DNA from: Filobasidium wieringae | Taxonomy: Eukaryota; Basidiomycota; Tremellomycetes; Filobasidiales; Filobasidiaceae | Reading direction: 5' to 3' | NCBI GenBank assembly: GCA_001600055.1 | Contig: BCIV01000012.1 | Location: forward strand, 558,474-622,473 | DNA: 64,000 bases | Shown: positions 1 to 10,885 of the stretch, one piece after another | Layout: each line of letters begins with the position of its first letter | How positions within the stretch are numbered: position 1 is the stretch's first letter | Notes under the pieces: model-generated | The model's database searches: none | What the model was told of the DNA's origin: nothing | The model's input: the letters and a program-made list of their open reading frames with translations, nothing else | Made by a program: the position numbers and the translations under genes

Positions 1-355
1 AGTTCCTCTCGCCAGAGTCGAGATGACCTTTGCTTGCCTATCGTCAAAGCGATTTAGTACTGACAAGAGGAGCGTTGAACAAAACGATTTGATCTGCTCG
101 AAACCGTTCTAGTTCAACTTCTACTCTTCCGTTATTCCGCCTGACACGTCAACACGCGACCCGATAAGAACAACTCCCGTACTTCCTTCTGGTCACAATG
201 TAAGCGAAAATGATCCTCATCACATCAAGCGACTCATTCCCTCGGTTTTTATCTACAAGTAATATCCAATGCAAAGTTCCCCTCCCGAATGCTTTCGCTC
301 GCTCCACTCTCAGGCCATCCGCTTTTCTCGGTCGTGATCGGTCCGGTTACGACAT
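1..355. other. Intergenic, no gene seen
   Basis: No exon-like reading frame on either strand could be supported here. It lies downstream of the ATP synthase subunit e stop codon and probably holds its 3' untranslated region and part of the next gene's flank. Confidence 0.4.
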
Positions 356-1330
356 TTAGGACGAACCCTCGGCCCAGGAGTTGACAAGCTTCTCCAAGTC
401 GAATTTTGGGTCTTCGGGGTCTGTTATGACTGTATATGAGGAAAACAGGTGGTCAGGAATTTGCATATGTACACATTGCCTATCATCTTGAATCGGGTGG
501 GAGATTGATTGTCCGTATCTGCAAGCGTGTGCAGGAGGTAGTATAGGAGGTAGTTGATAGCCATGACGAGCTTCCACTTCATCCCGTAAGGCGTTTCAAG
601 GGAAGCATTGATGGGCCAGGACGGGTCTCCTATGGCTACCCTGTTCCGCTCCATTCCGCCAAACATCGCCCTCCCACGTGACGTTTCTTCGTACATTCTA
701 CATCTAACCCGTCTTCTCGTACACCCGTTTCGATAATATCTGGATGAGAACGAAAGAAGGAACTCACGGCCAGTCCCCTTCTTTACACCAGCAGCCTCCT
801 CAGCCTTCTTCTTAGCGTAAGCCGTTCGGGCTTGCTCGACTAAATGTTGACGGTGGGCCTGGGCGTTGGCGATCTGTCAGACAAAGAAAGACGAACAGAG
901 AATCAGTACTTAGTTGATAATATTAAGCGTTGAGGTTAGAATTGAACGGAGGAGATGCTGGCTGATACAGGAAGGATAAAGCCGAATAACGCAATTCCTG
1001 TCCGAGGATATGGTAATACGGGCAACGGTCCTTCGCTCTGTTGACACTACCACACCTCCTGCTCCAATCCGCCAGGAACCAATATCCTGTCTCTTTGGTC
1101 CTTCTTGATCCTGAAACACCCATTGATGCATGACTTACCTTCTTCTCATCATATCGAGCCTGCATGGTAGACTGGTGGAAGATACCATAAGAGATACCCA
1201 AAACCAAGGCGGTGTAACGAGCGACCTGTTCAGTGATCGAAGATGGTTCCAAAGTAAGTGGCTTTGCCCGTTGTAGTCTCTGCTTGGGAGATCAGGTCAG
1301 CGAACGTACGTTGACGGTAGGGGAAGCCAT
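356..1330 (-). CDS. TIM11: Mitochondrial F1Fo-ATP synthase subunit e
   Basis: Subunit e sits in the membrane part of F1Fo-ATP synthase and helps dimerise the complex in the mitochondrial inner membrane. Four exons are read on the minus strand: 1330-1310, 1225-1139, 873-768 and 420-356. They join in phase to 92 residues, the usual family size. The start reads MASPTVNVARYTALVLGISY. The single membrane helix carries the dimerisation GxxxG motif as GISYG. A charged, Ala/Lys-rich helix follows, and the protein ends in EKLVNSWAEGSS. Introns 2 and 3 (about 265 and 347 bases) are several times longer than most others in the window. The join of exon 3 to exon 4 (codon split C/AC) is my best reading but less certain than the rest. 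Identification rests on helix, motif, size and tail. Confidence 0.82.
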
Positions 1331-1714
1331 GGTTGTAAGCGGAAGCTGTAAGAAAGTCCGGGATACGTGAACAGGTCAGTTCAAGTTGAGCTGAAGCGCA
1401 AGGATGTACCACAAGCTGTGCTCACTCGATGAATTTTTGGTATAGAAGAAGCGTGGAAGACCAAGGGTGTGAATCGCTGGTCGGGCGATGTCGTTCTTCT
1501 GAATTGTTGAATGGGTTCATCCTGAGTGGAAAGAGAGTCAACGCGAATGACAGAGAATATACGGTGCACCGCGGATAGGCGCAAATCTCTTGATCGAGAT
1601 CGTCATTCCTCACCGTTGAACATGCTTCAACATGCCCAGAACTCACCGGTATGAGTGGAAACGATTCCCTACCTACAATCTGAGTTTTCCTGAGGACTTC
1701 ATAACATGTAACCG
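1331..1714. promoter_or_regulatory. Divergent promoter region, TIM11/REV1
   Basis: This gap of 384 bases lies between two start codons pointing away from each other, so it must hold both promoters. I see no distinctive motif. Short open frames inside it on both strands do not look coding. Confidence 0.4.
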
Positions 1715-4700
1715 ATGGATTCGCAAGCAGAATCGTTCTCATCATCCTTCTGCTCGCCAAGCTTTGAGAAAGCCCTTGCAGAACTCTCCTTGCCTCAACC
1801 AGATGAACAACCCATCGCTTCTGGCAGTAGAACGATCGTGCCAAGTCCTGAGCCGAACGAAAGCTACCCATTTCCTGACTGGCCAGACGAGGATGAGCTT
1901 GCTGCTTTAGCCTCTTTCGAAGAAGGGGTTCATGAACCACACCTGAAACGTAAACGGGATGAAACCGATGATCTAGGTCAGAGCGATGTCTTTGACAACG
2001 AATCTGCGGGGTCGGGGCGGAATATCGTAGTAGCAGATGTTATCTATGATAATAATCCTGCATATGCTGCGAGCAAATTTGGGGGTATCAATGCATTTCT
2101 CAAGCACAAACGAGAGAAACTGTAAGCGACCCGTCTGCGATCTTGCTTGTCAATTCTCGCTCATCTCTCTTGGTTCATATCACCCGTTCAGGCAGATTCA
2201 AAATGCTGATATTGCTAGAACCCAGAGCGTAGGAAAACCCCAAATTTTCAAGGGGATCGAGATTTATGTAAGCAGGTAGTCGAATTCTCTCTCAATCGAA
2301 CTAAATCTGTCAGAGGAACAGATCAATGGATATACCGTACCGCCTCTGACAAAGCTTAGGACAATGATCATGCAGCATGGAGGGACGTATGTCCCATATC
2401 TGGTAAGCTTTGGTTGATCAAGGTGGGCAAGGATACTTGTTAAGCTGACTGGCATGGCTTTCTAGGATCGTAAAGGGATGATGTACGTCCGCCCCAGTCA
2501 GCCAAGACGGTCACTTTAGATCACAAGATGCTCATTGCCCGGCATCACAGAACACATATCCTAGCAACAAATCTGACTCCGGCAAAGTTCAAGGAATTTG
2601 TCAATTACAAAGTCGCCACCCCAACCTGGATAGTAGACTCCGTGGCAGCGGGTAAGCTATTAGACTGGAAGAAGTACAAACTGGTCCCGTCTTTTGGAGA
2701 AGTCGGGGGCTTGAGGGATGGTTTGAGTGGATTTCTAGCTCCGAAGGGAAAGGGGAAGGAAAGGGTCAGATTTGAGCAGGAAGAGGATGTCGAGGTACTT
2801 GAAGGGGATCCGCAAATTGAAGAAGGGGCACAGGATATAGCTACCGGACACCCTTTGGCCGCACCCGATGAGGAGAGGACACTGATCGATCAGGACGTTC
2901 CAGCAAAACCTCAGAATTTGAGAGAAATATACGCCCCTTCTAAAGGCCAGGCTCCAGCTCTCACAACGGATCCTACCACTTTTCAAGGCAACGCTCGTCT
3001 AGGGTACGCCAAAAATGCAGAAAATAAGGAAGCCAAACGCTTGATGCAGAGTGAAGAGTGGAGGGAGCAGAACACAGCCGTCTCTGACAAGTTCTTGCAA
3101 GGATACTATAAAAACTCAAGGCTACATCATCTGTCGACTTGGAAATCGGAGTTGAAATTGCTTGTAGCGGAAGCTCAAAGACGAGCGGAAGAGACGGCTT
3201 TGACGGAGAGAATGGCCCCCCGGGCTAGTCAGAGGCAAGAATACAGCTTAGCTCATGCTGTCTTACCCAAAATTGCTACTCGCTCTGTGGAATTTACCGG
3301 TCCGGCCGTCACCAAGGCGAAGCCAGACAGAGTCATCATGCATGTTGACTTTGATGCCTTTTTTGTCTCATGTGGATTGTCCAGCCGGCCAGAGTTGAAG
3401 GGCAAATCCGTTGTAGTTTGTCACGCTCAGGGAAATCAGGGAGCGTCGAGCACATCGGAGATCGCTTCGTGCTCTTACGAAGCGCGTGCATTCGGCGTAA
3501 AAAACGGGATGTCATTGGGACAAGCAAGAGGCTTGTGTCCGGACATTAGGACCATCCCGTAAGAAATTCAAGTACCTCCCATCCTCCTTCGAGATTAGGG
3601 GCTGAACCGACGCTATCTACAGATATGAATTTGATACGTATCGCGAAAAATCACTGGCTTTTTATACCATCTTGATGGCGTATGCGGACGAGGTCCAAGC
3701 AGTCAGCATCGATGAAGCTATTTTGGATGTCTCTCAGCGTATCACGCAGTCTCAGCGAGTCCCTCCAGAACTAGGAGGCCAGCTTGAGGCCGGAAATTTG
3801 GTTAAGAATCTAGCTGAGGATATTCGTGCGGATATCAAAGAGGCAACGGATTGCGAAGGTATGTCTTTTTAGGCGTCCTTATGGTTTTCAAACTGACTAT
3901 TGTATGCTCCTCAGTCAGCATAGGAATCGGCGACAACATGCTTCTGGCTAGGCTAGCCACTCGGCATGCTAAACCGGCCGGATCCTTCCACCTCAGTCCT
4001 GACAGAGTACCTGAGTTCATGGAATCGCTTGATATCGGCGAGTTACACAACTTCGGATATGCGACGCAAAAGAAAGTGGAATCGATTTTTCAGACTACGA
4101 AATGTGGCGACTTGCTCAAACATTCGAAGGCGTCTCTCCAAGCTTGTTTAGGCGAGAAGAACGGGCAAACCCTGTATAACTTTGTAAGGGGAATCGATCC
4201 AAGGCCTCTGACTCCACACCAAGAGCGACGTTCCGTTTCAGCTGAAGTCAATGTAGGTGTTATCAGATCTTGCTACAAACCTTGAAGTTTAGCTGCTGAC
4301 CAGGGCGATCGCAGTATGGGATACGTTTCGTAACCGATGAGGAAGTGCTGAAGTTTCTGACCGATCTATCAAGTGAAGTCGCTCGAAGGCTGCGGGGCAT
4401 CGAACGTCTCGGACGTCAGGCAACGTTGAAAGTCATGGTCAGAGATCCGGAAGCTCCACAGGAAGCGCCTAAAGTGAGTCGTGGTATACTTCATTGGTGA
4501 TCCTCAACCCTTACACGTCCCTACTGCAGTTCATGGGCCATGGGGTCTGTACCATACACAACAAATCGGCGCCCATTCAAAACCCCGTCGGTGGTCCCAC
4601 CGACGATGGAGAGCGGATCGCTGCTGCGATCATCCGAATCTACCGGTCGCAAACGTTTGATGCGAAAGAGCTGCGTGGAATCGGTATACAAATACAAAAA

Positions 4701-5612
4701 CTTGAAGCGAAGAGCCCTATGGATGAACGGGCTCCTGGCCAAGGTGTATTGAGGTTTGCTCCACGTCCAGAAGCTGTCAAAGCAGCAATCGAGACTGTAG
4801 ACCTGACCCTGGAAAGCAGCTCCCCTGCCGTAAAAGAGATCTTCCGCCCGAAGAAAATGGCTACTACGAAGTTGCACGTCTCAACTCTGCCTCGACTCGC
4901 GAATTTCGTGCCAGGCAAGACAAACCCTCAGGATATCGATCCGGACGTGTGGTCGTCGATGAGTTCTGATGAGCAAGACGAATACAGAAATGCTTGGAGA
5001 ATAAGACGCATCGCAGTGCCTGCTGCGTTTCATATGCCTGTTCTCCCGCGAGTTTCGATGTCTCCTGCTAAATCTCGAACGAGAAAAGCGCTTAATACCC
5101 GCAGTTCCGATGACAGTTTTGCAGCTCCAGGCAATTTGAACGACGGTGGCCCAGTCAGACGGCTTTTTTTCGGCGATTCTCGCGGTCTCACAAAATCCCC
5201 CCAGAAGGTGCGTGCGCTTCAAGAATTGACAGTCGAGGCCCCGCGACGACCTGTCATCCGGATGGGGTCTGCTAGTGCGTCTCAAGATTTGGATAGCATC
5301 CTTGATGGAATCAGCCTCTGGATGGAAAGCGCTGGAGAACGAGAACCCAATCCTCGAGAGATCAAGGCCTTAACGAAATACCTGAGACGTTGTCTTGACC
5401 CGAGCTGCGCAAGTGTTGGGGCTGTACAGGACGCCAGTATGGTACTAGGCTGGTGGCGGAGACTTTGCGTGAATCGATGGGGCGTACAAAGTGAACCTAC
5501 GCCTGAGGACGAAGCCATAGGCAAGCACTGGAAGAAAGCCTTTATGCAGGTGAAACGTGAAATTGACGTCCAAGCAGCAGAACGGTTTGGTGCTGGGTTG
5601 CACCATCCCTGA
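1715..5612 (+). CDS. REV1: DNA repair protein Rev1, Y-family translesion polymerase
   Basis: Rev1 is a deoxycytidyl transferase that inserts opposite damaged bases and scaffolds other translesion polymerases. Nine exons join in phase to 1,134 residues: 1715-2121, 2192-2267, 2322-2402, 2466-2482, 2551-3558, 3623-3858, 3915-4252, 4315-4473 and 4530-5612. The order is an acidic N-terminus, a BRCT domain (about residues 150-240, with FKGIEIY, HGGTYVPYL, THILATNLTPAK and PTWIVDS), then a Y-family core. The core has HVDFDAFF and the catalytic AVSIDEAILDV with paired acidic residues; IGIGDNMLLARLATRHAKP lies in the core, and a little-finger domain follows. The C-terminus from about 5280 is helical and matches the Rev1 C-terminal partner-binding domain (LDSILDGISLWM, WWRRLC). 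The ATG at 1715 gives the longest conserved frame. Its stop is only 44 bases from the stop of the convergent methyltransferase gene. Confidence 0.93.
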
Positions 5613-5656
5613 CGAACATTACGGGTACATGTATAATAAGTTGTAATCATGTATTT

Positions 5657-7925
5657 TCAAGACCATGCCGAAGTTGCTGCCTTCCAGCTCTGAGCAGCTG
5701 TTGCCTCGTCACCCTGATAACTATAGTTCAGTGTTTGTTGAGCCAGGTTCCACCTGGCCTGACGTCGTGTCCTCTCGTCAATCTGATCGGATCCCTCTGG
5801 TTTTATGTAGATGTCAATATCGATATAGTAAGAGCGCGATTCGTGAGCGGTAAACGTGATGGTAGCATGAACGTGTTGTCCGCGGTTCACTGCAAGTGGC
5901 TCAGGTAACAAGAGTCGAGCTTGTTGCCAATGCGTTCGTTGCGCTAGCTCGAGGTCGTCAGCTTTTGCACTGCTGGAGAAGATCATAGCAAAACCTACAG
6001 TGTGGGCCGGTCCCTAGCTCTATCGTCCAACCAGATTCGGGAGCTTCTGGTAGTTCGGAGGGATCGAGGGCGTTTCCTCCTGTGCCATAGTATTCGAACA
6101 TCGTTTGTTGCCTGGCGAGTTCCTCTATACCAGGCAGAGCATGCCAATTTGCGATTGACTCTTCCTCGTCCGTTTCTTCCAGTGTTGACGTTCCTGCTGG
6201 AGGGGCGAAGGTGAGATCGAACCAGGAAGCGATCTATGATCGACGAACGTCAGCTGACTCTGATGCTGATCCATCGCATCCTGCTTGCTTACCCCATGAA
6301 TTAATCCAACCTTTCCGACAGCCCATTCCACCTGAACTTCAAACCGCTCAAGCTCATGCTGGGTGATGGTATAGAAGTCAAAGTCCCTTGGGGAGTCAGG
6401 GAACCCCATCAGAGTTGCAGGATTTATTGGTCCTATCACCGGTTGAGCTAGACGTAGCGGACACATAAAGATAGATCAGCATGATGTATTTGACGAGGAT
6501 CAGGGGGTAAAAGCGCGTACAGAAGGCTTCTTCTCTGGCCGTCTCGCTCAAAGGACTGAAGTCGGTTCCAAATAATCGTTGATTGAAGAAATTTCCCTGT
6601 CGATATCAGCCAGATATCTCAGCATCCCTGGCAAGGATTTTGCGGGACAATAAATACCTTGCTATCCGTCTCCGTCCACAGTGCGCTATCTTCGAAGGGA
6701 ACAAACCATAATCTTCCGCTTGAAGGATACATGGCTCCCCCAGGCTTTAGGTAAAGGTCTCTCGCAAGGAGAAATGATTCGACCTAGGAGGTATACACGA
6801 ACCGAGTCAGCCATCCCAGACAAGAAGACCGGACGACAACTACGACGTACCATTCTTTCATGGAATAGTAGAACCCCTATAGGTTCCGAAACGATAGTAT
6901 CCACTTTTCCCTTGTTCTCCGAGTCTTCACCTGCATCCTCGTCTTGGGCGAGGTTTTCGACGACCTTCTCCTGCGTAGAAGGGGATTCTATCTTTCCTCT
7001 GACAACGTGGATGTTTTGTAGATGCTCGTTGATTCCCTTAGTCGCAGAGAGATCAATGAGCTGTCGTATGACATCGATTCTTGTTTAGCTGAATTTCTGG
7101 CCTATCGCTTGGGTGGCCAAGCAAACCGACTGACTTGCTGAATCTTTTCCGCCATGGAACTCGCCTCCACCGCTATCACTCGATCAGCTCCAGCCTGAAT
7201 TCACAAAATGACTTAAAGGCTTGCTTGATCGGGTATTGGGAGTCCGAAATTCACCTGGGCAGCCATGTAGCTTAGGATTCCGGAACCTAACATGGAATTG
7301 ATCAGTCGTGAACTGCTTTCGACCAAGTTACGAAACATGCCAACACACCTGCACCCAGGTCCATGACGTCCTTTCCCTCGAAAGCGACCTTTGCATTACC
7401 CATGATCGCTCGTCTGTATGTCTCAGTCCTAGCCGTATCTGCCAACATATTGGCCTGTGACTGGAGATTCGCATAGTACTGAAAATAGACTTTGAGGAAT
7501 CTTTTCATGAGCTACAGATGATTCGGGTACCGGGAAGAGCAAGGAGGAGAACGCACAATCCGTATCCTTCTCCTTATCCCCTTCCGGATCAGAAAGTCGG
7601 GACATATCTGGAGCAGACCTGACAGTAGATTATACTTGGTATACGAGCTCTTGACTGCAAGCTGTACGCTATAAGCTCTATGAAAATATGAAAATATGGA
7701 AATGATGGACATACGGATAACGATCAACAGCGATAGCTCCAGTACGCATGAATCATTGTTGACAATGTGACAAGAGGCGAAGCGCAACTGCGCTTCGACC
7801 GTAGTGAAACGCGAAAAGAACAAGACGGTAGAGATCGTAGAGAGCTTGTAACGGTGAGAACCCTTCGCGATGCGAGACCCCAGCATGAACTGGGCTTTCC
7901 CAATTGCGCTAGTTTTCGTTGACAT
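5657..7925 (-). CDS. CARM1-like type I protein arginine methyltransferase
   Basis: These enzymes move methyl groups from S-adenosylmethionine to arginine side chains of nuclear and RNA-binding proteins. The first exon starts MSTKTSAIGKAQFMLGSRIA. About 120 residues, perhaps a PH-like N-domain, precede the core. Core motifs appear in order: YYANLQSQANMLADTART; motif I DVMDLGAGSGILSY, completed across an intron near 7300; RVIAVEAS; the double-E loop SEPIGVLLFHERM; and the THW loop ELAQRTHWQQARLLLPEPL. The beta-barrel continues to the C-terminus (SRSYYIDIDIYIKPEG). The double-E loop form SEPxGxxLFxERM fits CARM1/PRMT4 better than PRMT1 or PRMT5. Several introns are spliced by eye; the small exon near 6470-6600 is the least certain. 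The gene converges on REV1 with 44 bases between stops. Confidence 0.83.
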
Positions 7926-8092
7926 ATCATATCATATAATGATCGCGCACTTATCGAATATTCGGTACAAATGCCACAAACACCTTGTACTGGGAAACCG
8001 ATAGTCAAGACCAGAAAGATAGGGTGATTGTTTTGATAGCTGCTTACGAAATTGACAATCTATCAACACTGCCATAGGTCGAAACGATCTGA

Positions 8093-8772
8093 TCAAGCTA
8101 TGTCGATTAGGATAAAAGCTGCGTCCAATCTTAAAGCATGCAGGTGAAGATATAGCAGACTGATCGCGCTCGACTTGACTTGCGTAAGCCAGATGTAGTT
8201 GGCGCCACTGTCCAATACCGCCGGAAGGTCAAGGCAGCGCATCTGGGGAGCACCGGTCGCCTTACGAGACAGGTACTTCCTTAGGAGAAGATCTTTCGCT
8301 ACCTCTTGGCATCCAAATATCAGCCCATCGAGCTGGTTACTCGGCCCTTGCCAAGTGAGAAGAAGTTTGCACACCTCTACAAAGGCTTTTACTGCGACCT
8401 CAAATTCTTCGGGCTTTTGCAAGCGCTGAGTTTTAATGGGTTCTAGGACGGAAAGACAGGATTCGCATCGCTCGAGCTCAGACTCGAGGCGTTGCCGATC
8501 GTTAGCCGCCACCGTACTCTTAGGCCATTCAGGAAGCCCATAACTGTCAACCATGGCCTCTGTCATAAGGTAATCTAATTGGCTAGCTAGGTACTCTGTG
8601 TTGTGAGTTCGTCGACCTGCCTTGTGAGTTTGTCGATAGTGGTACACAGGCTCGCGTTCTCGCTCCTCAGAGATTCGTGTTCGGCTGTGAGAGCGCTGAG
8701 CTGGTTGTGTATGTCGGATACCAAACTGCTCAAATCTGGGACACAATTCGAGGTGCTCGAATTTGCTGACAT
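8093..8772 (-). CDS. Unrecognised small coiled-coil protein, frame break near 8590
   Basis: I do not recognise this protein. The ATG at 8772 opens MSANSSTSNCVPDL followed by heptad-like coiled coil (SALTAEHESLRSENASLCTT, IDKLTRQVDELTTQ), but that frame stops at 8587. A second frame with helical, coding-like sequence (LDYLMTEAMVDSYGLPEWPK, then LLLTWQGPSNQLDGLIFGC) runs on to a stop at 8093. Joining them needs an intron with a weak donor near 8640 (a GTGTAC donor with a CTAG acceptor keeps phase), a frameshift, or a sequence error. The spliced product would be about 190-210 residues. Its downstream neighbour 9564-10015 has a similar layout of N-terminal coiled coil then helical tail, and both lie beside copies of the same short repeat. 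No function is assigned. Confidence 0.45.
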
Positions 8773-9563
8773 CTTATTCACAATACGACGAAAGTATGGA
8801 AGACCACTAGATTCATTGCGGGATGGATAATCGTTGGTAGCAGGTGGATGACAGCACAAAGAAATGAGAGTGAGTTTAGCACACATGTTTCTCACACCCC
8901 GAACCCACTTATCATACCTTACATATAACTCGTTCTCAGGATCACGCCAGAACGAATAATGAAAGGAAGAACCACATTCACGTCATAAGGCGCAACAGCT
9001 AGCTAAGGGTAGCCGCGCGAAGTGCCAAGCGATATTCGCCACTACGCCTGTAAACACAGCACAGGATGAGACACGGTCATCTAGCGTATACCCTGTGGAA
9101 GATGACCAGAACGTTCTACCCTTGGGAACAAAGGAAGGAGTCAGAGCAAAAACATTAGGATGGGAAAGCACAGGATGGTTGAATGGACGGATGGATGGAT
9201 GGGTATCGCAATGTTTGCCACGTCCACTCGAACGGACCGCCGTTCCCTCCTACGTCATTGTCCTAACAAGGTTGAGAACAATTCATTAATATGTTCGAAC
9301 TATTGGTCATATAGACACAGGTAGTGCGACTCGGAACGAGCGCCATGTCTTTCAGAGCTGCGTCACTTGCAGGTTGCAGGGAGATCGTATCATTACACGT
9401 GTTTGCGTATTAAACGATCGTGGCTCTTCTAGTCACTTCGGATCTTCACGCATCTACTCTTCGGCAGCTGATTGGTCAACTTGCTTACATAATTACATCG
9501 AGCGCATGATAGAATTCTTTTCGCCTTTTTGGCTGGCAGGCAGAAACCAGTCGATGCCTGTCC
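8773..9563. other. Intergenic; one repeat copy, otherwise nothing clear
   Basis: No supported gene. It contains one copy of the imperfect 60-base repeat near 9005-9063 and a short GGATGGATGGATGGG run near 9187-9202. A minus-strand open frame at 8983-9171 shares VVANIA/CVADIA-like residues with the frame crossing the second repeat copy. That may be a diverged exon or simply reflect the DNA repeat. Confidence 0.4.
9005..9063 (-). repeat. Diverged repeat, copy 1
   Basis: About 60 bases here match a second copy near 10395-10450 in the same orientation. The shared core reads GCGATATTCGCCAC here and GCGATATCCGCCAC there, with matching AGCCGCG and CACAG-ACAGG flanks. By eye the identity is roughly three bases in four. 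It could be a duplicated promoter, an exon or a mobile remnant. Confidence 0.5.
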
Positions 9564-10015
9564 TCACTTTGACTTCCGCAGCTTGAGCATTGTGGAGTAA
9601 GAATTTAGTTCATCCTGCATCGGTTCGACAGCATCTTGGATGTACTGTAAGTCAATCTTTTCTTGCCTCTTTCGACCCATTGCATGAATGTGACTGAACG
9701 CTTTGGTTTCTGCCCGTAAGTGATCAGATATTCAGCCGCTTGGCTGAAGATCGCGCGATAACGTTGGCATAAATCCAGCTGCGTAAAGAGGTATTCGTTG
9801 AGTATACGTATTTCTACTCCTTTATCTGCGTGGATAGATGGGTTCGATACCCATTCTTGGACGTTACAAAGGATTGCTTTATGGTGCTCTAACTGAGCGA
9901 TCCTGATCTGTATCTCTTGTCCATTCTCTTGCGCGAGACGTCGCCATTTTTGCGGTATTATCAATTCTTGTACGTCCGCCAACCGCTGTTCAAGTTCTTG
10001 GATCTGCTGAGACAT
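9564..10015 (-). CDS. Unrecognised 130-residue coiled-coil protein
   Basis: Function unknown. The ATG at 10015 starts MSQQIQELEQRLADVQELII, a clear coiled coil, followed by a helical region (QIRIAQLEHHKAILCNVQEW, then RILNEYLFTQLDLC). Read straight through, the frame ends in an unconvincing Arg/Ser-rich tail. Removing a candidate intron of about 54 bases with donor GTTATC, after the codons for LDLCQ, restores a better tail. That tail reads TKAFSHIHAMGRKRQEKIDL and ends STMLKLRKSK at a TGA at 9564-9566, all in phase. The donor is weak, so the splice is inference. The protein would be about 130 residues, soluble and mostly helical. Size, strand and layout resemble the gene at 8093-8772. Confidence 0.5.
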
Positions 10016-10063
10016 TACAGATAGATCATCACTGATGGACGGTTGTTCGGCAGACCCCGATAA

Positions 10064-10692
10064 TCACGTATCTCCAATGGAATGCGTTGAGCTGATATCC
10101 ATGGATGAAGTGATTCCCGAACGTGAAGTATCGACATCGGTGGAGGGCGGATGTATGTCTTTCGAAAGCAAGGATGCGTCCATGTCTTCCAATATCTGTA
10201 AATCCGGTCGACGCTGATACAGAGTACAGAGACTGCGTGCGCGTATATAGGAAAGCCACGGATTGCGGACTACAATCCAGCTCGAGACGGTGGTATACCG
10301 CATACGTTCTGACCTTGGTCGCATTTATACCTAAAATGGAATGATAGGGAATTAAAGGAAGGATACCATCCACGCTATATGACACAAAGTATGGCGGAGG
10401 GGAGCAGCCGCGTAGTGAAGCGATATCCGCCACACACCTTTCACAGTACAGGAAAGGCTCACGATTTTCAGGCGATTGTGGCGAATACATACTCGATTAG
10501 TACTTTGTGAAAGAAAGATTCAGCTGGCAGGTGTCCTTCCCAGATAGCCGTGAAAGCCGATGCTAAGGCAGCTAGCAACTTGTTGAGCAATAATAAGTAA
10601 GGAGTGACGCAGCGCGACTGATGAGAAATAACCATGTCAAAAGTATGGCGAGGATTTGTGGAATCGAAGTGTTTCATCAAACGGTGACCCAA
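10064..10692 (-). CDS. Possible small multi-exon gene, structure unclear
   Basis: A low-confidence candidate. A first exon with coding-like sequence (LLNKLLAALASAFTAIWEG, then SFFHKVLIE) ends at a strong donor GTATGT near 10492. A last exon begins after GATTTACAG near 10213 and reads ILEDMDASLLSKDIHPPSTD, ending at a stop at 10064. What lies between is unclear; it includes repeat copy 2. The piece could be a complete small gene, a decayed copy of a neighbour, or noise. The frame does not join in phase to the gene at 9564-10015, so I keep them apart. Confidence 0.25.
10395..10450 (-). repeat. Diverged repeat, copy 2
   Basis: Second copy of the repeat at 9005-9063, same orientation, with core GCGATATCCGCCAC. 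It lies about 400 bases upstream of the start of the 9564-10015 gene, much as copy 1 lies about 250 bases upstream of the start of the 8093-8772 gene. Confidence 0.5.
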
Positions 10693-10885
10693 TATTCCTC
10701 GCGTTCAAGCGCCAATTGACGGGTTCAAAGACGAATCATACCGTTTCAAAATACATTCATCGAAAATAAACAGACACTCAAGGTACAAACGTCTCCTACT
10801 CCTACTTTTCATCTCATCTCTCTTCCTCCAACATCCATCCCCGCTCAGCTTCGATCCCGCGATCCCGAATGATCAACGCACAAGC

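Noticed and set aside
424..696. 90-codon open frame inside the last subunit e intron
   Set aside because: No domain or splice evidence; kept only as a point about intron length.
10016..10063. Joining the 10064-10692 candidate to the 9564-10015 gene as one transcript
   Set aside because: The only candidate donor (GTGATT) gives a phase mismatch with the next exon.
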